Of a DNA stretch of 64,000 nucleotides, positions 37,088 to 48,430 are shown in pieces (the stretch's first letter is position 1; each line of letters starts with the position of its first letter). The notes beneath the pieces are model-generated. The model did no database searches. It was not told the DNA's origin and saw nothing but the letters and a program-made list of their open reading frames with translations. The position numbers were made by a program, and so were the translations under genes. Source of the DNA: Isoetes taiwanensis (Eukaryota > Streptophyta > Lycopodiopsida > Isoetales > Isoetaceae); contig JAJEKV010000032.1 of NCBI GenBank assembly GCA_021234155.1, forward strand, positions 11,602,099-11,666,098, given 5' to 3'.

Positions 37088-38635
37088 GTATATTTCTCCA
37101 ATAGAAATGTTTAATCAAAAGCACAAGCATGACATGTTTATATTAATCTATGCTTCATGACCTGGATCTGGAAAATATACAAACATGTTTCACATTTTAA
37201 AGTCAATCTCTCGTAATGAAACCTGTGAAGACTTAAGTTGTCCTTAGTGTCCTTTCAATAACATACAATAACAAAAACTAGCGAAAACGCAAGGTTGAGT
37301 GAAGGTTAGGGGAAGGATGGAGTAACTACACTGACGAGCACACTAGAGGGACTGTAGCAAGATCATGAGATTTTTCTTGCTTTTTTAACTGGAGCATAGG
37401 CATACCAATAGATTGTGGCAAGCTTGTGCTTTGTTTGGGTGTAGCTAGGTATGGCTAACTCTTACAATGCTAGCAACTTCAATCGATCCTCTAATGGCAA
37501 ACATTTGTAAGAAATTGGTACTCAAATTCTTAGAATCTTTGTAGTTGTGTGTGTCTTGGCGTCTTGCCATCTTGCGTTTTGGGGGTGTTGGTGGAGGGGA
37601 GGGGGTGTACGTGGATTGGGTAATTGTAGATCAAATATGGTGTGGTAATCGTATAGATGTTATTATCTCTCGTGGAGTCAAAATATATCTTCATGGTCAA
37701 ATGTGTTCGTCATGAAAACTTGTTCACGTTGGTGATCGCATTAAAACTGCAAAGGGGATGTTATATGTGTTTTGTCTCAGTGGGGTTTATGGGTTGTAAA
37801 TTTAAAAAGACAATTCATGAACTATCTCTATTCTATCTGTGGACGCAACATTATGTTATTTCAATCTCTATCATGTTGCAACCAGATTGAGGGGTAATAG
37901 AAAGGCAAATCATGAACGATATTTATGCTTTTTGTTGAAGTAACATTTTGTATACAAGAATGACAATCTATTTGCCATTCCTGGGATGGAAACAAGGCGA
38001 CGCACGAAGCGCGGAGCCCTGTTGACATCCCAGAAATGCCAAGTAGATTGCCACTCCAGTAACGTGGAAACATTTAGGAAGCATTCTGCCAGGAGTAAAA
38101 ATAGTCGGAATGCTGGGTAAATGCTCTGAAATGTAGGGCAAAGATATTGTCGTAAAAGCTCCTTGTGGGCAAAGATACCGCCGTAGAAGCTCATTGTAGT
38201 AAAAGCTGCTGGAGTAAAAGCTCGTCTGGGCCAAAAAAAAGAGTGTTAACTTTCTTGGTTTGAAACAGTGCCATGTGGCATGGCGCCAGTGGCGGATGCG
38301 GCAGAATGCCTCCTAAGTGTGTGTTTACTAGACCTAATTAAGACCTAGTACAAGGTATATCATTAAACGTGTGAAATGTAACATTGTATCGACAAAGAAT
38401 TTCCACATGTGGGATAAATGTCATCATGAGAAAAAAAATCTAGGTGTAAAAGAACATGCAACATGAATGCTTATGAGGAGATCTTCGTCTTCTCGCTAAA
38501 GGATATACAGGAAGCATGTACATATGAAAATAAATATTTTTAACATCAAAAGGTTGTTGTACCATGGGATCTCACAGTGGTTCAGCAAAGGCCTTTATTC
38601 ATAATGCAGTTGGACTTGAGATAAAAGGTAAAACA
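37088..38635. other. Non-coding stretch, nothing supported
   Basis: Short minus-strand frames overlap at 37910-38234 (CFLNVSTLLEWQSTWHFW), with small internal repeats around GTAGAAGCTCATTGTAGTAA. I find no splice structure and no family. Confidence 0.3.
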
Positions 38636-38636
38636 T

Positions 38637-38637
<1 letters not shown>

Positions 38638-38667
<30 letters not shown>

Positions 38668-38790
38668 ATGGTTTTTATCGTCCACTGAGACCAATCGACC
38701 TATGGGATCCAGAAGGAGCGCAACAAACTTATTACTGTCCAGGTTAAAAAACTGCCCCGCAGGGTTTTCGAGGGAAAAACCGTGGCAGTA
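38638..38790 (-). mobile_element. SINE-like element, reverse copy
   Basis: On the minus strand: CACGGTTTTTCCCTCGAAAA, CCCTGCGGGGCAG, then ATCCCATAGGTCGATTGGTC and TCAGTGGACGATAAAAACC, then a (TTTC)n tail (GAAA array at 38638-38666). Parallels the plus-strand copy at 2380-2516. 38791-39845 holds no recognised gene; a minus frame at 39123-39329 is unassigned. Confidence 0.45.
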
Positions 38791-39870
38791 ATAAGAATGT
38801 TGTCAAACTGTATAAGTATACATCATCATGAAATAAATGTATATATACCTGTCAAGTGTGTGCCCGAGGACATGGCTGATCTCGCATGTCCATAACCTCC
38901 TGAAAGTATGATCCCAGCACTCGTACGGAAGCCGTGCTCAATGTCACATGTAGCGGCTGGCCAGTCCTGACCAACTCAGCATCATAAGAACTGGTGATCT
39001 CTGAATCCTTTGACAGAGCACATACGCACACAAATGGGGCTTTTCATCAAAATGTTAATCTTTTTGCCATTCAAATCAACTTTAATGATTGCGAGATTTG
39101 AGGAAACTGATGTTCTTGATGCTCATGATGCCACAAGCAGGCCAAGGCAGTGGCCTGAGGCAGGGTCTGCCCCCCTCCCCTCGACCGGAATTACTGCCAT
39201 ATCTTGAAGAAAGTGAACTAGCTTGGTGCTAGCAAGGAATTCGGCATAGGCTTTTGAAGAATTAGAGATTGTGGAAGCCAAACCTTGAAGCAATATCAGG
39301 GCAGTTTTCTGAATTTTTCGGTAAGCCACTAACGTGGTAATCCTATTCTTTTACTCTAAAAAGCAATATGTCTTTGCTTCAAGAGGTGAGACCGGGCATA
39401 TGCAAGTATTAATATGCTTGTATGGCTGTCCTAAAATCTTTACATTTGAGTGAGAGCTTTCTTCAGGTACTGATATGCCTGATTCTAATTCTTGCCTGGT
39501 GCCTCATACAGAAATGGTGCTAAATCTTGCTTCAAGCAGGATAGGATTTCTCTTCTTATTTTCAAATTGCAGAAAGATTTAATGGTTCATCTGGACTGGT
39601 TGTATCATTCGAAAGCCTATCTAGCTTGTTCTTGTGTCATCACATATTCTCTAGTTACCAGGTGAAAGAATTTTAAGTGTTTCATATGCTTCAGATTGGT
39701 TATGACAGTCTGAATACTTGCTTTTAGAGCTCTCAATAAGTTTCTGTAAGTAGAGGATGAAGATGTAAATATTACTCCTATACTAATTCTCTACTTGCAC
39801 TGAAACATTGTACCTTTTAATATTATATAATATAAAAAATTTCGTACCCTAAAAAAAAAAAAAAAAAAAA

Positions 39871-42011
39871 AAAACCTAAAACCTGTCAAAAGACAGACTT
39901 CAATCTACTTTAGACCTTTTCAAGGACTAAAATTCGATTAAATAAGCAGCCCTTGTATTTAAATAGGTGAATTTAAACAACAAGGCAATGATCTGGTTAC
40001 ATTTATCCATATAAGCTGAAAGCATTTATTATATTGAAGCATAAAATAAATTTACATGCATCATATCTAAAAGAACTATGTAAAAAGTTTAATGTTTAAG
40101 AAACATAGAATAAAGAACCATAGTCACTGTATTTCCAACTTCTCAAATTGAGCTATGGTCTTCAAGACCAGTTGACAAGACAGAATTTTCGCTTATTGTC
40201 CATCTCCAATTTTTTGAACAAAACATAGCAGGGAGTAAAAAGTCCTGTTACCTGCACCCAAAACAACAAAAACAAGCATTAGTATGGTTGCCATGCTGAG
40301 GGTAGCAGGTGTCATGAGACTTTTTAGATTTATGCCCCTTCACCCTGCACGTTTAACATACATATCATGGGGTAAGGACATTTAGAATCATTAAATACTG
40401 TTATCAACAGTTCACACATGTCTATTGTTTAGCAACAAATATTTAAAGTTCAAACTTGCCTCAGTAAACTAAGGAATCTATTCTAAGTCATAAGCCTACG
40501 CTTCAGATCTGTCATATAACAAGTTTATCTGTAGTATATTATGCTGCATAAATAATCAGAATTTATATCCCCATACGGATTCATTTTAGCTAAACTTATG
40601 TTCATTAGCAGTCCTAATTACCATAAATTTCAGTAAGAAAGCCATATCGGTTTTGCTAACGCTAAGTCACATTTAACATTATTTACAAGCCTAGAACTAA
40701 GGATCCAGGCAGTTGCCATTCATTTGTTAAAAAGTATCTTAAAATCCTGATGGTTAATATGCTATCCAGATCTATCTTGACACAAGCTGAAGGATAAATC
40801 AAATCCAGCCTTATTACTCTACATTCACTAAGTACCCTTGTATATCAAATATTTGTGTTAATTTTCAATGCAAGACCAATATCATCATGCATTAATCTCA
40901 CACTATTTTCTAGATCTCTATTCATATGCTTAACAATTCAAGGATCTAAGCTTCAGGTTATACCCATTTCAATTTCTGTACAGATTTATAATGAGCAGCA
41001 TCTATCTACATGATTATGATAATACCTATTGCATTATAACAGATCCAATTCATAAAGATTCCCCATCTATAATCACCATGTAAAAAATTGAACTAAATTT
41101 TAGAACCTGAGAAGTGCGCTCCAGTCCATTGGGCTTGCTAGAATTTTCGTCAGCAACATGCTTCAGGCTTGTAGATCCACAAGCTTTGGTCATTGCTAGA
41201 CCTTTGTTCATCCCCTTTTCTGCATTTTTGTTTGTGGTATTCATCTCTGCAGTAGGAAGTTCAGCAGTCCCCTGATTTGACAACTCATCTTGAGTATTCA
41301 CACTGCTTCCAATTGCTCCTGCATTACTCTTTGGTTCAGAAAGCTTTGCAACCTTATGATACTGAAACAAATTCTTCTTGCTGCTATTATTCAATTTTTC
41401 TTGTGCTAGCCTTTTTCTAGTAGCATAATTCAAGTCTCCCTTCTTTCTTCCCATCTCTCTGCTCATCTGTGGCACTGTAGACACAAAGTAGGAGGATCCG
41501 CACCAGGCAATGTGGATTTTGCAGCTTACCAAAAGGCCCATACTCTGTATATATAATCCAACCGGCTGTCCTTACCTAGACTTGTTTTATATGGCTTACG
41601 ATCCCAGCACTACGCCACAACCAGTACTTACCGTTTCTGTCATCTGTGCATTAACTGTAGCGATGATGTGGCCAGAGCTTTTCTCTGGCCGGATTATTGG
41701 AGAAAATAGCCGAATAACAGTCGTTCATTTTTGCCCTAAAGATGATAATAGGTTTAACTATCCAACATTTCGGTACATCATAAGTTATATTTGCCCAAGG
41801 TTTTTGGTTCATCTAGAAATGCTCCTCAATATATTACCAGCTAAACCCATCAAGTGTAGTTTGTATTTTGCAAGCTTTATACACCATAACAAGTAGCTCA
41901 TGCATCACCCATATCATTGTTTTAGACTTATGCTTTACCATATCATCAGCTTCGAAATTAATATTAACATACTTTTTTATGCTGACAATAGCCACCTATA
42001 CAACTACTAAT
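39871..42011 (-). repeat. Module M1: diverged unit of the Penelope-like locus
   Basis: Lies between A-runs at 39846-39870 and 42012-42033. Like the other modules it has one lysine/acidic exon on the minus strand ending in a GT donor. Homology to M2-M4 is inferred from layout more than from sequence; older and more diverged. Confidence 0.4.
41109..41541 (-). CDS. Exon of unknown protein in module M1
   Basis: Minus-strand frame: MSREMGRKKGDLNYATRKRL, then AQEKLNNSSKKNLFQYHKVA, ending GLERTSQ before GTTCTAAAA, a plausible donor (exon end 41109). Basic at the start, Ser/Asn-rich later, probably unstructured. A CTACAGTGCCACAG acceptor may precede the ATGAGCAGAG. No family recognised; may be a nucleic-acid binding ORF1 part of a Penelope-like element. 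Confidence 0.4.
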
Positions 42012-42033
42012 AAAAAAAAAAAAAAAAAAAAAA

Positions 42034-44189
42034 CCAGTTTGAACTAGAAACCTAGACCAGACATCTGCCTCGGTCAATCCCTTGGCAGTATTATCACTCT
42101 ATATCTAGCATGAGCATAGACAACAGTAAAAGTATTTGTTAAATCAATGTATCATTGTATGCGTACCTTTATATTCGGGCTTAACACCAACCTTGTAACT
42201 GATGATCTTGCATGGACATATTCCTTAAACATTCTGTATACTGTATTATCAGGTTTATATTTCAAAACCAATATCCATAAGAGATATGCTTCCATAGATA
42301 TTATTTTTTCCAAGTTATAACCGGTTAATTAAACCATCTTACATTCTTACATACCATTTATGTTGGGTATTATTCACCTAAGAGTCATACTCTTTTATTT
42401 GTGATAAGGCCTCTATATTATAGACCAGTTTGGACAAATCTATGTTTTGGTCCATGGCATCCTGCTTACAGCAATAAATATTCTTGTATTTGATGTTTAA
42501 CTAATTACCAGCATTCACTGGCAGCAGATCCATTCTATCAGATCCTGCATGAACCCAAATCTCCAATTATCTATGTATGCAATGGTATTATTCTACCAAT
42601 ACGATTCTATGCATATTATGCAGACTAAACACCCTTTCCATGAGTCAGATGTTTGTAAGCCATAATTATATTTCATATTCCTGTCAAACTTAGGCATTTC
42701 AGAACTTCAATGCCGTTGAAAATTTCAGTAATAAAATCAGCAAATAGCTTGCACTCCTTATATCTATAGTTATTTAAAATATGTTCAGCTGAAACAACCT
42801 CACAAAACCATACGTTTCTACCTGGACCATACATAGATCCTATCTTAGACCAAGTATTAAAACAACAACTGTATGTTATGAAAAAAGCCTGATATTTTAT
42901 CCGCCAATGTATTGTAATAGAGACAAAATTGCTGTTATGCCATTCTTGGAGCCTTATCCATCCATGAAGCCACATCCAACTAATAAAGCAAAGGAGACAA
43001 TGAGAAGAAAACCCCGTACCTGCAGCCAATCAGTACCCTGTTAGCATTAGAATGGTAGCAGGGCAAGGGCCAAAAGGTACTTTGGGGTTTTCAGCTCATC
43101 GCTGATTGCCCATTGTCCCTTTTGCCCTATTAGTAGGTTTAGGCCATAATATAAATCAGAAATGTGAAAATGTAAAGCAACAAACTACAACAGTATATTG
43201 CCTATGCATGTGTCCAGTCCAAATAGGATCAGACGAGCTAAAATGAATAGATCTCTTAAATACAACAGTATGGTCTGCCTATTTAAAGTACTTTATAACA
43301 GTGTAAATCATCTTGTAGAAACATCTCAGCATATTAATCCATAGTTTAGGTATCTCTGTAGCATTGTACCAGCCATATTTTCACTATGTCATGCCATACT
43401 TTGTTATGCAATATGATCTTATGAAGAAAACAGAGGATAGCTTTGTTTCCTGGAAAGTTTATATTATATTACCTCATATCTCTAATCCAGAATCATATTA
43501 AGCACTCTTGCTATCAGAAATATTAGATGGGAGTATTAGAATCACTCATGTTTTATAATAGAGACTGAAGCCTAGATCTATGTAAACAAATATAAACCTG
43601 ATCATAGTCTGGATCATCTTCCAGATCTTGAGTGTCTTGGACCCTATGGGCAGCAGGATATCCATCTAGATGCCTTTTGCCAGATTGTTTAGCGCCTCTT
43701 TGATAACCAGCTCTGTCATCCCTGAAACCACTACCTCTTCTTTGGCCATAGCCTCCTCTAGCAGTTCTAGAATCCATACAAATATCCGGTTCTTCTTCCT
43801 TCAAAGTATAAGCTTCGAACTCCCGCTTCAAATCGGCGAGTAAGAGTTCGCTATTCTCAGAACTGGAGGTAGAGCAACCATCAGAATCGTAGCCCATAAT
43901 GTGGGCGCTTATATCAACGGTGGTCCTATGCCCTTTACCACCGTATCCGGCCTTCAATAGTAAATGCAAACCCTACCATAGGGTTAATATTTATGTTTTA
44001 GTGGCTCGATACCATGCAACTGGTATATACATTAGGACTGCATTAAAGCCTCTATGTTTATAGCAAGGTTCCTAACGTTTAATAAACTATACTTCATGTA
44101 TATGTAACTTATTAAGATGTTGTCTAAGTGTCATACCAAGAAGACCACTACTGTGTCAACTTAGTATAATCTAGAAGCATGCCCAGACA
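42034..44189 (-). repeat. Module M2: downstream direct repeat (pseudo-LTR)
   Basis: 2156 bp. Lacks about 58 bases near 42114 and about 47 bases near 43920 that M3 retains; has 11 extra bases near 42195. Contains the 118-codon minus frame 42673-43029, also kept in M3, and the acidic/RGG exon 43601-43969 (AHIMGYDSDGCSTSSSENSE ... DDPDYDQ before GT). Its 47-base deletion removes the first codons seen in M3. Confidence 0.75.
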
Positions 44190-44353
44190 TAATAAAAAAA
44201 CCCTTCCACCTACCGTGGAATGAAGCAGAACACACCTATTACATTGCATATTCTGTGACCATGGGGATGGCTAACCCCCACTATCACAGTAGGGGTTGAG
44301 CCTCATCCCATAAAAAAGCCTATATACATTATTTAGAAGTCATACCTTGAGAT
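44190..44353. other. Short linker between RT end and M2
   Basis: Contains ATAAAAAAACCCTTCCACC at the M2 junction and a minus-strand CTCAAG/GTATGA that could be a splice donor just past the RT stop codon. The same AAGGTATGA follows the ORF1 stop at 46671. Confidence 0.4.
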
Positions 44354-46366
44354 TTAGTTGTTCAGGAACTCCAGCATGGTACTGCTGTCATACTGCAGTC
44401 CTGGAAAATCATTATTGTACACATATTTGTATACTGCTCTACTGAGGCCCTTATAGTCAAAACCATTATCAACAAAGCTCATTATAAGCCTTTTGATATC
44501 TCGAGCTGCTTCTGGACGTTAAAATAAACTTCCTTCCTTCCTTCCTTCTAGGACATGAATTAATATACATGTAAGGTAAAACTTGTGAAATGATGACATT
44601 TCTGGCCTGGTGATATGGCCTACAGCTGGCAGCATGTACATACTTTAGGACCTTAAATGGAAGAATGTCCCTTTTGTCATATTTAATAGTCCTGTAGATC
44701 CCATTGGCTCTGCTCAGTATTTCAATAGTAATGTTGAGGAAATTACCCTTGTATCCGTATGCAATAGTCGGGTCATTAACAAATGCCATGGCCGTTTCAT
44801 CTTTGATGCCTAATACATTCATGTCATATATTTGTGGATACTCCTCATTATCAGAAACTGCAAATCCTAGGAATCTTTTTATAAGTGAGCAGTTCAGGGC
44901 CAGAAGATCGTCCATGTATCTAAAAACCGATTTGAACATCTCCACCTCTTTATATCTCCCTTGAGTACACAGGGTTTTTATAAACATGGCCTCATTCCAT
45001 GCCAAATAGAGGTTGCACCAGCATGGGCTACACGCAAAGCCCATGGGGATGCCACTGATCTGCAACCATGTATCAGCCCCCCGCATAATAAAACAGTTGG
45101 TTAGCAACCAGATGTTGGCTCTGATAAATCCTTCCTTAGTGATTAATGTCCAGCATTTACCTTTGGGGTCTACTTTAAACCATTTGGTAATAAATTTATC
45201 ATCCCATTCCCTTTTAACCCATAACTTATAGTTATGATGTTTATTGGTCAGATGTCTGCTACAAAGATATCAGTAATTTTAGAAGGAAGGTTTAATATGA
45301 CATCATACACCGATTGGATCATCCAATTTGGATTAACTTTACCAGGAAAGAGATTGCAAAATTTCAGACATATTGTTCTGGCAATATCTGGCCATATCAT
45401 GATGATCATGTTCAGCCCTACTGTAATGATATTAGAGAATTCCGTGTAAACAGTCCCATGTGCGTTAGTAATCCACCTATAATCCCGTTTATGGGCTTTG
45501 TATATGCCTAATAAATAAGGCAACCTATCAATTGTGCAGTTAGCAAACGGATATATCTGCTCCATTTCATTTTGGACCTTCCACATAATAGCAACCTGGT
45601 CAATTGCAATCTTTCTGAAATCACTGCTATTAAGTCTGTTAAGAGCCATATCCCTCACATGTTTGGGGCATATAAATGCTGGGTTATTAGTGGCTTTATC
45701 AATGCCAGCGACATATAGATATTTATTGAGCCACTGGATACTTTTACAGACCTTGTTATCATTTAATGGAAACTTTCTTGTATTATCCATCTTGCATGCT
45801 TTTTTGACTAGTTTACCAGCTTGGTCAAGAATAATGTCTTTAACAGCACTTTTCTTTTCCTCTTCTACATTAGGGAATGTATATTTATGAGCCTCAAAGA
45901 TGCAATCCACTGTAGAGATCAACTCCTTTTTGAACACATCCCATTCTAGGCATTTGTCAGGGATGTGGTTCAATCCCAATTGCAGCATCTTCCTTAGCTG
46001 TAGATTCTGTACTACATCACAGTTGGTTGTTCTAACGTGTCCTATGGTAGGATCTATATACCTTTGGAGTTGAGGAATGGAGCATGGACATTCGCCATCG
46101 CCTTCTTGTGCAAATATATCAAATGGCTTGTAGCACAAATCTCTTAAGTTCTCGGTATATTTCCAAGAGAACATGGTCTCTTCCATAATATTCACTCCTG
46201 TACTGCCTAGCACCTTTACTAAGGCATCATGGAATATTGTGGGCAAACATACATTATCTAAAATCTTAGATAAGAACGTGCAGTGGATAATCCTTTTCTT
46301 CTTTTTGGGAGCACTATCAGTTAGATGTAACCTTCCGAGTCCATCTTTTTGTAAGTATTTGAATTT
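44354..46366 (-). pseudogene. Penelope-like reverse transcriptase, frame broken
   Basis: Begins after an AACAG splice acceptor (exon start 46366) with an SV40-like nuclear signal SAPKKKKRI. Then AGIDKATNNPAFICPKHVRD and LPYLLGIYKAHKRDYRW (Penelope-type RT2, usually LPKIHK), DIFVADI (motif A Asp) and a stop at 45248. A second frame resumes: WLQISGIPMGFACSPCWCNL (motif B), FRYMDDLLAL (catalytic box, about 44907-44921), GNFLNITIEIL, IKYDKRDILPFKVLKYVHAA then SCRPYHQARNVIISQVLP (the thumb motif typical of Penelope RTs). A third frame gives RPEAARDIKRLIMSFVDNGF and ends at 44354 with LEFLNN. About 30 residues after motif A are missing. The second frame change lies at a GGAA tandem repeat (44529-44548). 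Alternative: a domesticated RT gene. Confidence 0.75.
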
Positions 46367-46672
46367 CTGTTATGTATATAGACACAAGTTATTAGAAGAT
46401 AGTCAGAGGATAAATAATGTAACATGAGGGCCATTAGTGGATATAGTGGATGGTATCCAAACAGGATGTACCAGAACATCTGGATGAAAAAGCCAACTGG
46501 CAATAGTAGGTTCATACATAATGAGCCACTATATATTATTTAAGAAGTCCAGTTAGATTATTAATCTTAGAACAGACTTTTATGTAGTATAATTCACAAC
46601 AATCATATCCAAAAGATCTCTATCTTTATGTATTAGTATTCATAATCATTCATGTAGTGCAAGTTTCATACC

Positions 46673-48241
46673 TTACACTCTATAGTTAAGTACTTGTGCT
46701 GTGTCACCAGCTGCAACATGCTTCCTTTCCGTACTGTTTTTGGTGACAGAGTTGTCAATGTTCCCCGGGGTGCCAAGCCTTTCCACAGTAGTACTATCAG
46801 ATTGCTCCATTATCCCAGAATTGTCGGGTAGCATGGTAATCCTTGGTGGTGCATTAATTTTGAAGTTAGAGCTACCAGATTTTGCTGACCGCCCTTGCTT
46901 AGAGATCTTATTACTGCTAAAACTGGCAGTGGCCACTGTCCCCTTTAAAAAATCAATAGGCTTGATTGTCTTTTCGCAGACATCTGTCATAATACCTTTT
47001 GGGAGACTAATTTTCAGGTCTGATCGTGGATTACTAACCATTTTCATTGTCATGTTGATCAGCATATTTCTGACCTCAATATAGCCAATAAAGGCCAGCA
47101 CACCTGCTCTCAGTGTCCCTTTGAGATAATTCCTAAAGGCCACCATCTGCCCTGCAACAGACATATTAGGGAACATGGTATCAAGGTTGTTCATCATGTA
47201 CCATACTGCCTGGTCAAACCAGATCATGCTTTCATTACATTCTATGGCAGCCCTGCTTTTACCCCTGTTGTCACAAATACATTTGAAATATGGGCATAGT
47301 GTACGCCAAAGGCGTTTCAAATAAAAGTCATCTCTATCTATGTTGGCATAGGCCATATGACCTTTCTGACATAGAATCACGAGCTCACTTTTGTTGCACT
47401 GTTTATCAAAAAACCTGGTATCAATGGGCAATCTGACCTTTGTCATCTTCATTTTTTCCATCCTGATAGCTGCAGCTTTTGCATTATGTGCTTCTTCTTT
47501 GGAGATATCTCCTAGTATCATCCATGCTTCTTCACTAATTGGAGCAAGAGCCCCAAGGTTCTTGGTACGCCACAGAGCTTGATTGCATAACAGGCCCTGG
47601 CTTTCCACTAACCTTTCTGGAATAATAGGGAACCTGAGGCAATTTCTCAAGGTAATCTTGAAGTTAATCCCTTTGTTATGGTTATTTTGTGTAGCAGTAG
47701 GGTTCTGGAGTACTGCCTTATCCTCCTCAGTTAAGAGGTCTACACCAAATGGGTCATCAGTGCTGGTAGATTCCCTGGTAGAGTGCTCGGGCATATCAAT
47801 TCTGATCTGCTCATTTTCTTTACCCCGAGAGCTTTTGATATCATTGGCTTCTTCTAGAGCAGTGACACCTAGAATGAAGTCTCTTGTACTGGTATCTTCC
47901 ATCATAGTGCACTCATAGATCATTTTAGGTAAACCTTCATATAATTCAACGATAAACGGGTATACCTCTTCTTCTTTTTCTGATAATTTGTTGATCTTAG
48001 GCAATAATAGTAGCCACCTGCTGAAACCTAAATGTGTAACAGCCGAGATCTGATCAGGTGTGCGCATTGCTTCCCTCTCCAATACTAGTTCATGCACTTT
48101 CATGTTCCTAATACAGCAAATGATGGTCTGTACTGCATTATTGGGACACTCGATCCTATTCTTGTCATAACCAATATCACATAGATGTTTATTCCATGTA
48201 GGAGGAATCACTTCATATTCCACTTCGTCATCAGCAATATC
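46673..48241 (-). CDS. ORF1 exon of the Penelope-like locus, unknown function
   Basis: 523 codons open from the acceptor CATATGCAG (exon start 48241): DIADDEVEYEVIPPTWNKHL ... CLRFPIIPERLVESQGLL ... EECNESMIWFDQAVWYMMNN-like region ... SLPKGIMTDVCEKTIKPIDF ... ends VLNYRV and a stop at 46673. Phase is 0 and matches the donor at 50042 in M3, so a joined product DPDYDQ/DIADDEVEYE is likely, with an 1800-bp intron. Composition is globular in the middle and Ser/Thr-rich at the end. No RT, nuclease or zinc motif is seen. Being fully open over 1.57 kb next to a broken RT, it may be selected or simply young. By position it would be a gag/ORF1-like RNA-binding protein. Confidence 0.6.
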   Translation of the reverse strand, partial: DIADDEVEYEVIPPTWNKHLCDIGYDKNRIECPNNAVQTIICCIRNMKVHELVLEREAMRTPDQISAVTHLGFSRWLLLLPKINKLSEKEEEVYPFIVELYEGLPKMIYECTMMEDTSTRDFILGVTALEEANDIKSSRGKENEQIRIDMPEHSTRESTSTDDPFGVDLLTEEDKAVLQNPTATQNNHNKGINFKITLRNCLRFPIIPERLVESQGLLCNQALWRTKNLGALAPISEEAWMILGDISKEEAHNAKAAAIRMEKMKMTKVRLPIDTRFFDKQCNKSELVILCQKGHMAYANIDRDDFYLKRLWRTLCPYFKCICDNRGKSRAAIECNESMIWFDQAVWYMMNNLDTMFPNMSVAGQMVAFRNYLKGTLRAGVLAFIGYIEVRNMLINMTMKMVSNPRSDLKISLPKGIMTDVCEKTIKPIDFLKGTVATASFSSNKISKQGRSAKSGSSNFKINAPPRITMLPDNSGIMEQSDSTTVERLGTPGNIDNSVTKNSTERKHVAAGDTAQVLNYRV

Positions 48242-48430
48242 CTGCATATGATATGTGTCCAATGACCATTATAAATGTTAGAATTTAAGTAATATACATA
48301 AATAGCAGCATGCATACAAGACCTCTTTCCCAAGTTGCAGCTCAGGATAGCTTAACTGCTCAAAATCAGCTAGAGAGAAGGTAAATGACAACACCGGATA
48401 TCTCCAATGTAGTGAAGTATCTAAAAAAAC

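Noticed and set aside
33990-37130. Tyr-Leu-Ser-Ile and Tyr-Leu-Pro-Thr repeat frames
   Set aside because: Artefacts of the GATA and GGTA arrays.
39846-39880. Possible telomere-type repeat (CCCTAAA) at an A-run
   Set aside because: Only one unit is present, with no array, so it gives no evidence of a telomeric position.
42190-42215. Hammerhead-like CTGATGA in module M2
   Set aside because: The motif is missing from the nearly identical M3 and no GAAA partner or stems are placed correctly.
42673-43029. 118-codon minus frame as an independent gene
   Set aside because: It is duplicated at 49112-49468 only because the whole module is duplicated, and it lies in a predicted intron; conservation is not independent evidence.
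45248-45890. Plus-strand frames opposite the RT
   Set aside because: They are antisense shadows of the RT coding sequence, which carries all the recognisable motifs.
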